NCBI GenBank assembly: GCA_902606665.1
Contig: CACLHE010000003.1
Location: 1 to 38,237, forward strand
Source of the DNA: an uncultured Pelagibacteraceae bacterium
GTDB taxonomy: Bacteria > Pseudomonadota > Alphaproteobacteria > Pelagibacterales > Pelagibacteraceae
Reading direction: 5' to 3'
Length of the DNA stretch: 38,237 bases
Shown one piece after another: positions 9,569-17,900 of the stretch (its first letter is position 1; each line of letters opens with the position of its first letter). Under the pieces are notes generated by a model, which was given only the letters and a program-made list of their open reading frames with translations, was not told the origin of the DNA and searched no databases. The translations under genes and the position numbers were made by a program.

Positions 9569-10162
9569 TTATTTGTTTATAAATTCCTTTAATGTATCAA
9601 ATAGTTTAATTACTTCACCATTATTCGTTTGAATTACAGAAGCAAATTCTTCCTTCTGAGTTCTTGCTAAACTCAATCCCTCTATAATTAGATCTCTAAT
9701 CAAAGGTTTATCAGGATTTTTTGTATAGACTCTCCAATCTATTTTAACTTCAGGCTTTTTATCAGTAGCAAGCAAGAGACTTTTAACCATGGTGTACTTT
9801 GGATTTAAAACTTCTGCTGAAAGAACATCAATTTTTGGGTCAGAGTAATCAGTTAATCTTGATGTAAAGCTCTTTAAAAAATATTTTTCAAACAAATTTA
9901 AATATTCTTTTAATTGTTCATCATTAAGATCTTTTCTGTAGCTGCCCAAAGTGTAAAAAGCTATACCTTTGATATCTACAGTTTTTAAAGCCATTTCGGA
10001 AAGTCTTTTTGTTTTAAATTCTTTTGTATTTGAATTTATAAGAACTTCTTTTGCTTCGTTTACTATCTCTTGAATAAATTGTTTCGGATCACTGCTATAA
10101 GCAAAGCTCTCTTGAATTAAACTAAAAATAAAAAAAATAATAATGAAAAATTTTTTTTTCAT
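9569..10162 (-). CDS. mlaC: MlaC/Ttg2D-type phospholipid-binding protein
   Basis: Signal peptide MKKKFFIIIFFIFSLIQESFAYS; MALKTVDIKGIAFYTLGSYRKDLNDEQLKEYLNLFEKYFLKSF...VDWRVY-like core (KIDWRVYTKNPDKPLIRDLIIEGLSLARTQKEEFASVIQ) typical of MlaC; adjacent to mlaA. Confidence 0.85.
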   Translation of the reverse strand: MKKKFFIIIFFIFSLIQESFAYSSDPKQFIQEIVNEAKEVLINSNTKEFKTKRLSEMALKTVDIKGIAFYTLGSYRKDLNDEQLKEYLNLFEKYFLKSFTSRLTDYSDPKIDVLSAEVLNPKYTMVKSLLLATDKKPEVKIDWRVYTKNPDKPLIRDLIIEGLSLARTQKEEFASVIQTNNGEVIKLFDTLKEFINK

Positions 10163-10180
10163 AAAATTTATTTTTTTGAA

Positions 10181-10981
10181 TTAATTAGTATCTATTTCTT
10201 CCCAATCACTGTCGTCTTGGGTCTCAGTTGTTGATGTTGAGTTTGCTATTTTTTGTTTTCTATTCTGTAAATATAAACTTTTCAATGAAGCATAAAGATC
10301 GATAGAGTTGTTCTCAAGACTGTCCCAAGATTCTATATTTTTTGCTCTAAAATCTACAGCGCCAGTTCCTCTATAATAATAATAGTTATGTTCAGAGTAA
10401 TTACTGTTACCTATACCGCCTTTTATTTCAGTGTTATGAGTAATTTGATAAACCGGATCTAAAAATGTATTGCCAATTAAGCCAATAGCATCTCTTGCTG
10501 TCGTAGGACCTAAAATCGGTAAAACAAAGTAACAACCACTTTCAGTTCCCCAAGCACCTAATGTTTGTCCAAAATCTTCTTTTCCTTGATCCTCAAATCC
10601 CATTTTTGTTGCTGGATCAAAAACTCCTAAAATACCTGCAGTCGTATTAATACCAAAACGCGCAGCAGTATTTCCTGCTCTACCCAAATCTCCTTGTAAA
10701 ATATTATTTGAAATGGTTAAAAGTGAACGCAAGTTATCAACTGCATTTCCAGTTCCTTTTCTTATTGGAGCAGGTAGAGCTCTATAACCTTTTGCTATAG
10801 GCTCAAATATAACTTTGTCCAGTCCATGATTTAATTTAAACATAGCTCTACTTACTCCTTCAAAACATTCTTTAGTAGAAGATCCAGATTTACTTAAATC
10901 TTCGCTTCCAGTAGATCCAGCGTTAGCCGGAAACATAAGCAATAGCCAAATAGACAGAATATATAAAATCTTTTTAATCAT
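10181..10981 (-). CDS. mlaA: MlaA/VacJ family outer-membrane lipid asymmetry protein
   Basis: SRAMFKLNHGLDKVIFEPIAKGYRALPAPIRKGTGNAVDNLRSLLTISNNILQGDLGRAGNTAARFGINTTAGILGVFDPA...DFGQTLGAWGTESGCYFVLPILGPTTARDAIG. Confidence 0.93.
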   Translation of the reverse strand: MIKKILYILSIWLLLMFPANAGSTGSEDLSKSGSSTKECFEGVSRAMFKLNHGLDKVIFEPIAKGYRALPAPIRKGTGNAVDNLRSLLTISNNILQGDLGRAGNTAARFGINTTAGILGVFDPATKMGFEDQGKEDFGQTLGAWGTESGCYFVLPILGPTTARDAIGLIGNTFLDPVYQITHNTEIKGGIGNSNYSEHNYYYYRGTGAVDFRAKNIESWDSLENNSIDLYASLKSLYLQNRKQKIANSTSTTETQDDSDWEEIDTN

Positions 10982-11008
10982 TTGTTCTCAATTCTCATGC
11001 TATATATA

Positions 11009-11033
11009 TTATCTGTTAACAGTAAACAGATAA
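11009..11033. promoter_or_regulatory. Candidate operator: perfect 9-bp inverted repeat TTATCTGTT-AACAGTA-AACAGATAA
   Basis: Direct reading; lies in the divergent intergenic region between mlaA (-) and the amidase gene (+). The function is inferred. Confidence 0.45.
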
Positions 11034-11085
11034 ATTATGACAACATTTGGTTGTATTTATAAGTTTTTGATGAAATGTTATCAAG

Positions 11086-11820
11086 ATGAAAATAAACAAT
11101 TATTACTCTCCAAATTTTGATAAAAACAAAAGGTCAGCTAATTCAATAAAAATAATTGTAATACATTATACAGGAATGCAATCTGAACGTGAATCTCTGC
11201 TTAGATTAAGCAACCAAAAATCAAAAGTTAGCAGCCACTATCTAATAAATCAAAGTGGAAAAATTTATAGAATGGTTCCTGACAATAAGATTGCTTGGCA
11301 CGCGGGAAAATCTTGCTGGGGAAAACACAAGAACATAAACAAAAATTCAATTGGTATTGAACTGGTTAATAAAGGACATCAATTTGGTTATACAAGTTTT
11401 AAAAAAAAACAATTATTGAGCTTAATAAACATTTGTAAAAAATTGATTAAAAAATATAAAATAAAAAGAAAAAATATTGTTGGTCATTCTGATGTTGCTC
11501 CACAAAGAAAAATTGATCCGGGTGAAAAATTTCCTTGGGTAAAATTAGCTAAAAAAAATATTGGAATTTGGCATAATCAAAAAATTAATTCATTAAAAAG
11601 ATTAAGAAAAATTAAGATAGTTAATACGATGGATAAAAAAAAATTTGTAAAAAATTTAAAAAATATTGGATATTGTTTTTATCCAAAAAATAAGATGTTT
11701 TTTGTTAAAACTTTGAAGGCATTTCAAAGACACTATAGAAAAGGATTAATCAATGGAGTTTTAGATAAAGAGTGTCTTGTTATTGCTCAAAATCTACAAA
11801 AAACTATAAAAAACTCTTGA
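11086..11820 (+). CDS. N-acetylmuramoyl-L-alanine amidase, AmpD/AmiD-type (Amidase_2)
   Basis: IIVIHYTGMQSERESLLRLSNQKSKVSSHYLINQSGKIYRMVPDNKIAWHAGKSCWGKHKNINKNSIGIELVNKGH...IVGHSDVAPQRKIDPGEKFPW. Confidence 0.93.
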   Translation: MKINNYYSPNFDKNKRSANSIKIIVIHYTGMQSERESLLRLSNQKSKVSSHYLINQSGKIYRMVPDNKIAWHAGKSCWGKHKNINKNSIGIELVNKGHQFGYTSFKKKQLLSLINICKKLIKKYKIKRKNIVGHSDVAPQRKIDPGEKFPWVKLAKKNIGIWHNQKINSLKRLRKIKIVNTMDKKKFVKNLKNIGYCFYPKNKMFFVKTLKAFQRHYRKGLINGVLDKECLVIAQNLQKTIKNS

Positions 11821-11852
11821 TTTATTTGCTTTTTTTCATTAATTAGTGTTTT

Positions 11853-12209
11853 GCCAGACAATTGATTAGTCGCTTTTGTTGAATAAACAAGAGAGGAAAG
11901 TCCGGGCTCTATAAGAACACGGTGCCAGATAACTTCTGGCGAGGGAAACCTCAGGGATAGTGCCACAGAGAATAGACCGCCTTATCAAGGCAAGGGTGAA
12001 AAGGTGCGGTAAGAGCGCACCGGTTTTTTGGTAACAAAAAACGCATGGAAAACCCCACCGGGAGCAAGACCAAATAGAGATAGCAAGGCTTTATGCCGAA
12101 AACAGTTCTTAGTTAGCTATCTGGGTTGGTTGCTAGAGGTTAAATGTGAATTTAATCCCAGACAAATGACTGATTTAAATGACAGAACCCGGCTTACAGA
12201 TTGTCTGGC
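11853..12209 (+). ncRNA. rnpB: RNase P RNA (bacterial type A)
   Basis: Conserved GAGAGGAAAGTCCGGGCTC, GAGGGAAACCTCAGGGATAGTGCCACAGAGAATAGACCGCC, AAGGGTGAAAAGGTGCGGTAAGAGCGCACCGG and GACAGAACCCGGCTTACAGA. The P1 helix is perfect: GCCAGACAAT (11853-11862) pairs with ATTGTCTGGC (12200-12209). Confidence 0.97.
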
Positions 12210-12364
12210 TTATCGTTATAATTATCTACACACTAGAAAATAGAAAATAATCAATTGTTCACGTTTTGATTCCTTAAAGATTCAAGTCTGTACTAAAAAA
12301 TCAACCTACAGGTTCTTTGTTAAAATGGTCATTTTTTTAACTAAAAAGGTCAATAATTAGGGTA

Positions 12365-12393
12365 TTGACGTATAGGTTGAAAACCCATATTAT
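12365..12393 (+). promoter_or_regulatory. Sigma-70 promoter for the mraZ-ftsZ operon: TTGACG (12365-12370), 17-bp spacer, TATTAT (12388-12393)
   Basis: Near-consensus -35 and -10 hexamers at optimal 17-bp spacing, about 95 bp upstream of the mraZ ATG. Confidence 0.7.
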
Positions 12394-12408
12394 CCCATGT
12401 ATTCCCAA
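12384..12408 (-). promoter_or_regulatory. Candidate MraZ box: three TGGG direct repeats (minus strand) with 10-bp period
   Basis: Plus-strand CCCA at 12384-12387, 12394-12397 and 12404-12407; on minus, TGGGA-N5-TGGGA-N5-TGGGT. Matches the known MraZ operator architecture and overlaps the -10 element. Confidence 0.75.
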
Positions 12409-12489
12409 GGGAGGGGGATACGGTGCTTAAAAAGCTAAATCAAAAATTAATAGTTGATTTCTTTTGGGGCAACTTTGACTTAAAAAAAC

Positions 12490-12954
12490 ATGTTTCTATC
12501 AACCTACGAAAACAAAATAGACAAGAAATGGAGGGTTTCAGTGCCAGCCAGTTTTAGATCTTATTTGCACAGCATGGGTTACAATGGAGTAATTTGTTAT
12601 CCATCTTTTAATAATCCTGCCATTGAAGCTTGCTCACAAAACAGAATAGAAAAAATTTCTAATTCTATAGATTCACTAAATCCGTTTGAGGAAAAAAGAG
12701 ATATTTTTGCAACTTCCGTATTAGCTGAAAGTGTTAATCTTCAATTTGATAGTGAAGGAAGAATTTCCATTCCAGACAAATTATTAAATCATGCAAAAAT
12801 TAAAGAAACCATGCTTTTTGTTGGACAAGGTACAACTTTTCAAATTTGGGAACCTAAACTTTTTGAAAAATTCAAAGCACAAGCTAGAAAAAAAGCTAAT
12901 TTGAATAGAGCAAGTCTTAAATGGGAAAATCAATTTAAAAAGGAGGGCAAATGA
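12490..12954 (+). CDS. mraZ: Transcriptional regulator MraZ
   Basis: MFLSTYENKIDKKWRVSVPASFRSYL...FDSEGRISIPDKLLNHAKIKETMLFVGQGTTFQIWEPKLFEKF: twin AbrB-like MraZ repeats. Confidence 0.96.
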   Translation: MFLSTYENKIDKKWRVSVPASFRSYLHSMGYNGVICYPSFNNPAIEACSQNRIEKISNSIDSLNPFEEKRDIFATSVLAESVNLQFDSEGRISIPDKLLNHAKIKETMLFVGQGTTFQIWEPKLFEKFKAQARKKANLNRASLKWENQFKKEGK

Positions 12955-14453
12955 CAATAAGTATAAAAGGTCCAGAATTAAAAGAATTAAAACCAAGAAT
13001 TTTAGTTTTAGGAGTAGGTGGAGCTGGAGGAAATGCCATTAATGGCATGATAGACGCAGGAATGGAAGGCGTTGAGTTCGTTGCAGTAAATACTGATGCA
13101 CAAGATTTAATAAATAATAAAGCTACTGGAAAAATTCAGCTTGGGGCTAATTTAACAAAAGGGTTGGGTGCGGGCGCCAAACATGAAATTGGCCAAGCTG
13201 CAGCTGAGGAGTCGCTGAACGATATAGTTGATTATATTAAAGGTAGCAATATGGTTTTTGTCACTGCAGGAATGGGTGGAGGAACAGGAACAGGAGCATC
13301 ACACGTTATTGCAAGAGCTGCAAAAGAATTAAATATTCTTACTGTAGGAGTTGTAACTCTTCCTTTTTCTTTAGAAGGACCAAAAAAAATGAGAATAGCA
13401 CTTAAAGGATTAGAAGAATTAAAAAAACATTTAGATACTAATATCGTTGTTCCAAATCAAAACCTTTTTAAAATTGTTAATGAAAAAACAACTTTAAAAC
13501 ATTCATTCGGACTATCAAATGATGTTTTAAAATTTGGAGTTCAAAGTGTTACAGATTTAATGGTAAGACCAGGCTTAGTTAATTTAGATTTTGCTGATGT
13601 TGAAACCGTCATGAAAGGAATGGGAAAAGCGATGATGGGAACCGGAGAAGCAGAAGGAGAAAAAAGAGCAGAGGAAGCAACTAATGCAGCTTTACTGAAT
13701 CCACTAATTGATGAATATTCATTAAAAGGAGCAAAAGGCCTTTTAGTTAATATTACAGGAGGTTCAGATCTTACTTTGTTTGAAGTAGATGAGGCTGTAA
13801 ATAAAATTCGTGCAGAAGTAGATCCAGAAGCTGAGTTAATTTTTGGTTCAATCGAAGACGAAAGATTAAATGGAAAAATTAGAGTTTCGATTGTTGCCAC
13901 TGCATTAGATGGACAAGAACCAGAAACTAAACCTGTTGTTAGTATGGTACATAGATTGTACAACAGAAATAGCGGCTACAGCAATAACTTGGTGGGTAGC
14001 ATGACAACCAATCAAGCTACTTTAAATGCGACCGATGGGGCCACAGCTTTAAATTTAGATAATGTAGTTGAAGAAAGTGCAAATGCTAAAGGTGAAATAG
14101 TTCGCGACGACACAAAGGAAAATGAAAGCGATCCTTCTCTAGAAAATATTTCTATAGAAAATGCCACTTATCTTCAAAATATAAAAGATAGTCCAAATAC
14201 AGAAGATTTAAAAGAAGATGATAAAATGGAAACATTTGAGGTGGATAGCATTGAATTAGCTACTCCAGAACTTTTTTCTGAAGAAAAGGAAGATAGTTCT
14301 TTCAATCAAGATCAAAATACGGCTGATCCAACAATTTTTGATAATCCAAAATATGAAGAAGATACTCCAACAAAAGAGCAAGAAATGTTTGAAGAATCTA
14401 ATTTGGAGGAAGATTTTGAAATACCAGCTTTTTTACGAAGACAAAAAAACTAA
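12951..14453 (+). CDS. ftsZ: Cell division protein FtsZ
   Basis: GVGGAGGNAINGMI, VNTDAQ, LGAGAKHEIG, FVTAGMGGGTGTGASHVIA, RPGLVNLDFADVETVM and the conserved C-terminal peptide EDFEIPAFLRRQKN. ATGA overlap with the mraZ stop. Confidence 0.97.
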   Translation: MTISIKGPELKELKPRILVLGVGGAGGNAINGMIDAGMEGVEFVAVNTDAQDLINNKATGKIQLGANLTKGLGAGAKHEIGQAAAEESLNDIVDYIKGSNMVFVTAGMGGGTGTGASHVIARAAKELNILTVGVVTLPFSLEGPKKMRIALKGLEELKKHLDTNIVVPNQNLFKIVNEKTTLKHSFGLSNDVLKFGVQSVTDLMVRPGLVNLDFADVETVMKGMGKAMMGTGEAEGEKRAEEATNAALLNPLIDEYSLKGAKGLLVNITGGSDLTLFEVDEAVNKIRAEVDPEAELIFGSIEDERLNGKIRVSIVATALDGQEPETKPVVSMVHRLYNRNSGYSNNLVGSMTTNQATLNATDGATALNLDNVVEESANAKGEIVRDDTKENESDPSLENISIENATYLQNIKDSPNTEDLKEDDKMETFEVDSIELATPELFSEEKEDSSFNQDQNTADPTIFDNPKYEEDTPTKEQEMFEESNLEEDFEIPAFLRRQKN

Positions 14454-14475
14454 ATGGAAGATAGGAAAGAAATTT

Positions 14476-15489
14476 ATGAATGCCACCATGTCATTGGAAC
14501 ATATAAAACATTATCCAGTGATGCTCGATCAAGTATTAAGCATTATTTCCCCTCAACATGGTGGCACCTTTATTGACTGCACGTTTGGCGGAGGAGGATA
14601 TTCTCAGGCTATTCTTAACTTTCCAGAAACAAACGTTTTAGCAATAGATAGAGATAACTTAACCAAAGAAAAAGCAGATTTACTTTCAAAGAAATTTCCA
14701 AAAAGATTTAATTTTTTCCAAGAAAAATTTAGCAATTTAGGTCAAATAGCTCAAAAGAATTTAAATCCTAAAGCTATTATATTTGATCTTGGTCTATCTT
14801 CATTTCAGATAGCAGATCAAAAAAGAGGCTTTTCATTTGAATCTAAAAACTTTTTAAACATGGAAATGGGTATTAATGAATATTCAGCCTATGATGTTAT
14901 CAACACTTTGGACAGAAAAAGCTTAGCTGAAATAATAAAAGTTTTAGGTGAGGATAAAGATGGAAAAATAATAGCAAATAAAATTGATAAATTCAGATCT
15001 ATTAAACCAATTAGATCTTCGAAAGAATTATCTGATATAATTCAAGAAGCAAAAAAAAATTATAAAAATTTCAAGAAAAATCCCTCAACAAAAACATTTC
15101 AAGCCATAAGAATATTTGTAAACCAAGAGTTGACGGAGCTAGTATTAGGATTAATAGAGGCCGCAAAACTACTTTCTGACGGAGGTTTACTAATCGTTGT
15201 TAGTTTTCATTCGCTGGAAGATAAAATTGTAAAAAATTTTTTTAATATTTATTCTGAATTTGCAAAAAACCCATCAAGATATGTACCGACAAAAGAAATT
15301 AAATCTAGTTTATTTAAGAAAATTTCAAAAAAACCAAGTGTAGCTGACACAAAAGAACTTAGAGAAAATATTCGATCAAGATCTGCAAAGCTTAGATATG
15401 CGATTAGAAATAATAATTCATTTTTTAATCCTCATGAATTTAAAAATAAATTTATTAATTATTTAAAGTTGGAAGGTAGTAGCATATGA
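14476..15489 (+). CDS. rsmH: 16S rRNA m4C1402 methyltransferase RsmH
   Basis: HYPVMLDQVLSIISPQHGGTFIDCTFGGGGYSQAIL...AIIFDLGLSSFQIADQKRGFSF...VVSFHSLEDKIVKNFF. The 14338 ORF start lies inside ftsZ; ATG at 14476 preferred (upstream AGGAAAG). Confidence 0.95.
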   Translation: MNATMSLEHIKHYPVMLDQVLSIISPQHGGTFIDCTFGGGGYSQAILNFPETNVLAIDRDNLTKEKADLLSKKFPKRFNFFQEKFSNLGQIAQKNLNPKAIIFDLGLSSFQIADQKRGFSFESKNFLNMEMGINEYSAYDVINTLDRKSLAEIIKVLGEDKDGKIIANKIDKFRSIKPIRSSKELSDIIQEAKKNYKNFKKNPSTKTFQAIRIFVNQELTELVLGLIEAAKLLSDGGLLIVVSFHSLEDKIVKNFFNIYSEFAKNPSRYVPTKEIKSSLFKKISKKPSVADTKELRENIRSRSAKLRYAIRNNNSFFNPHEFKNKFINYLKLEGSSI

Positions 15490-16178
15490 TAAATGAAAAT
15501 AAATGGGTCAATTCTCTACCTAAAAATTCTACAATACAAAACAAGTCAATAAATCAATTGGATTACGATAGATGGATAAGCACCATCCCAAAGAAAAATG
15601 CTTATAGCTCAATAACAAAATATTCTTTTGTTTTTTGTTTATTTATATGTGGTTTATTATGTGTATCTATTATTAAAAATGAAACCAGAAACTTTCAAAA
15701 AGAAATAAATAATTTAAAAGCTTCCAATAATGTAATTAAATTCAATTTATCACAAGCGATTTTAGATAATGAGGTAATTAAATCACCAGAAAATGTATCT
15801 CGATTAGCCAAAAAATATTTGAGTGATGAGTTTCTACCTTATAAAAGATCACAAATCGAAATGTTAAATAATTCTAAAAAAAATATTGAAACAAAAAAAA
15901 TAAAAAATACTTCAAATAATGTTAAATCTCAGATTAAAAAAAATATTATAAAGAGAAAAGAAGATATAGCTAAACTAAAAGTATTATATTCAAATCCAGA
16001 TACGATACCAAACGAAATAAGAAAACAAGTTACGAAAGAAATAAAAGAGAAAAAAACTGAAATAAAAACTATGTACCAAGCACCTAAAGAAACATTTACT
16101 ATTGAAAAAATTGCAAAATGGAGCTCAGTTCAAGTTGTCAAAGCTATTCTTGGTATGCCCATCATACCAGGAAGATAG
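15486..16178 (+). CDS. ftsL: FtsL-like bitopic division protein with long C-terminal extension
   Basis: Position between rsmH and ftsI; short cytoplasmic N-terminus, one TM (YSFVFCLFICGLLCVSII), then a coiled-coil segment. Assignment mainly by synteny and topology. Confidence 0.65.
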   Translation: MINENKWVNSLPKNSTIQNKSINQLDYDRWISTIPKKNAYSSITKYSFVFCLFICGLLCVSIIKNETRNFQKEINNLKASNNVIKFNLSQAILDNEVIKSPENVSRLAKKYLSDEFLPYKRSQIEMLNNSKKNIETKKIKNTSNNVKSQIKKNIIKRKEDIAKLKVLYSNPDTIPNEIRKQVTKEIKEKKTEIKTMYQAPKETFTIEKIAKWSSVQVVKAILGMPIIPGR

Positions 16179-16184
16179 TTTTTA

Positions 16185-17900
16185 ATGAAAAATAAAAAAA
16201 AAACTTTTTATTTTGAAGATTATAACGATTACGAATTTTCAGATAGTAAAAAAAATAATAAAATAAAGATTTCTTTAAATAGAGTAGCTTTTTTATCTTT
16301 TATTTTTTTTAGTTTAATACTCATTTTTGGTATAAAAATTATCTATTTATCTTTGTCACCTGAAAAAAGTTTTTATAAAAAATATGCAAAAGGAGAATTT
16401 CAAAAAGAAAGAAGAGATATTGTTGATAGAAATGGATCAGTTTTAGCAACAAATGTAACTCTTTATGATGTAGGAGTAAGGCCAAAACTATTAAACAAAA
16501 AGGAAAAAAAAAACTTACTTATTAAACTAGGTGTATTATTTCCAGAACTTAACTTAGCTGATATTCAAAATAAATTAGATAAAGAAGATTTTTTTTCAAT
16601 TGGAAAAAGATTAACGCCAAAAGAAAAAGATCAATTTTGGTTGATGGGTAATAAAGCTTTTGTTTTTGATCCAAAACCTTCTAGAATTTACCCTCAACAA
16701 AATCTCTTTAGCCATATATTGGGGCAGACGGATGATACAAATAATGGCATCTCAGGAATAGAAAAATTTTTTAATGAAAAATTAAATGATAAAGAAAAGA
16801 TCAACTCATCTCTGCGTTTGACTTTAGATTCAAATTTGCAACATTTAATTAGAAATGAATTAGTAAAGGCAGAAAATATTTTCTATAATGTAGGGAGCGG
16901 TGCAATTTTGATGAATGTTGAAAATGGCAACATACTTTCTCTGGTATCATTGCCAGATTATGATCTTAATAGACGCGTTTTAATCGATGATAATATTTAT
17001 TCAAATAAAATTACCCTTGGTGTTTATGAGCTAGGATCAGTGTTTAAGACTTTTACAATAGCCGCAGGTTTGGAAAATAAAGTTATAGAAACAAACACAG
17101 TATTTAAAAATTTAGAAAATAGTCTGAAATGCGATAAGTATACAATAAGTGAACATGATAAATTACCAAAAAATTTAAATACTGAACAAATATTAATTCG
17201 CTCCTCTAATATTGGTGCAGTTAGAATAGCTCAAAAAATTGGTATAGAAAAATATAGAAATTTTTTAAAAATCTTAGGTATACTTGACACAATTAAATTT
17301 GATCTAGAAGAAATTGGAACCCCTCTCTCGTTCAGGTGGGGAAAATGTAAACTTGCAACAACATCATATGGGCACGGTATTACGACTACTCCTCTTCAAC
17401 TAGCCAAAGCTTATGCTATTTTAGGTAATGGAGGATATAAAATTGACCCATCGATTGTTTTAAATAAAATAAATTCTTCTAAAAAAAAGGAACAGTTGAT
17501 TTCTAACAAAACTAGTAACGAAATAAATTCAATGCTAAGAAAAGTTGTGAACCTTAATGAGGGAACGGCAAATTTTGCAAATGTCGAAGGTTACGAAGTT
17601 GCTGGCAAGACTGGGACAGCAGTAAAGTATAATTCAAAAGAGAAATTAAACACATTCGTATCTCTCTTTCCTTCCACAAAGCCAAAATATGTACTACTTG
17701 TAATGTTGGATGAACCAAAATCTGCACCAAACTATATTTATGAGTTTCCACCATCATTAAAATTTCCAAAAGGATACAAATATAAAGGTGAAATGAGAAA
17801 TACCTCAGGCTGGAATACAGTTGTTGTTGCAGGCAAAATTATAGAAAAAATTGGTCCAATTTTAGCCATAAATAACTTAGAAGCTTCCAAAAGTTTTTAA
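16185..17900 (+). CDS. ftsI: Peptidoglycan transpeptidase FtsI/PBP3
   Basis: RRDIVDRNGSVLATN, catalytic SVFK (YELGSVFKTFT), SSN, KTGTAVKY; position in dcw cluster. Confidence 0.95.
   Translation: MKNKKKTFYFEDYNDYEFSDSKKNNKIKISLNRVAFLSFIFFSLILIFGIKIIYLSLSPEKSFYKKYAKGEFQKERRDIVDRNGSVLATNVTLYDVGVRPKLLNKKEKKNLLIKLGVLFPELNLADIQNKLDKEDFFSIGKRLTPKEKDQFWLMGNKAFVFDPKPSRIYPQQNLFSHILGQTDDTNNGISGIEKFFNEKLNDKEKINSSLRLTLDSNLQHLIRNELVKAENIFYNVGSGAILMNVENGNILSLVSLPDYDLNRRVLIDDNIYSNKITLGVYELGSVFKTFTIAAGLENKVIETNTVFKNLENSLKCDKYTISEHDKLPKNLNTEQILIRSSNIGAVRIAQKIGIEKYRNFLKILGILDTIKFDLEEIGTPLSFRWGKCKLATTSYGHGITTTPLQLAKAYAILGNGGYKIDPSIVLNKINSSKKKEQLISNKTSNEINSMLRKVVNLNEGTANFANVEGYEVAGKTGTAVKYNSKEKLNTFVSLFPSTKPKYVLLVMLDEPKSAPNYIYEFPPSLKFPKGYKYKGEMRNTSGWNTVVVAGKIIEKIGPILAINNLEASKSF

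Noticed and set aside
12028-12243. 71-aa ORF on the plus strand
   Set aside because: Lies within the conserved core and 3' part of rnpB; RNase P RNA motifs and P1 pairing explain the sequence.
12437-12460. AAATCAA/TTGATTT hairpin in the mraZ leader
   Set aside because: Seven weak A/T-rich pairs with a 10-nt loop; low stability and expected by chance at this base composition.
12300-12506. TCAACCTA at 12300-12307 and 12499-12506, with TAGGTTGA at 12373-12380, around the mraZ promoter
   Set aside because: Only 8 bp, irregular spacing and mixed orientation, one copy inside the mraZ coding start; not separable from chance here.
13541-13963. 140-aa minus-strand ORF antisense to ftsZ, and similar antisense ORFs (90-278, 1268-1525, 7990-8268, 8676-8915, 18854-19180, 19050-19274, 30101-30508, 32376-32585, 35586-35858)
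   Set aside because: Each is antisense to a strongly supported conserved gene and shows no family motif or ribosome-binding context; AT-rich sense genes produce such shadow ORFs.
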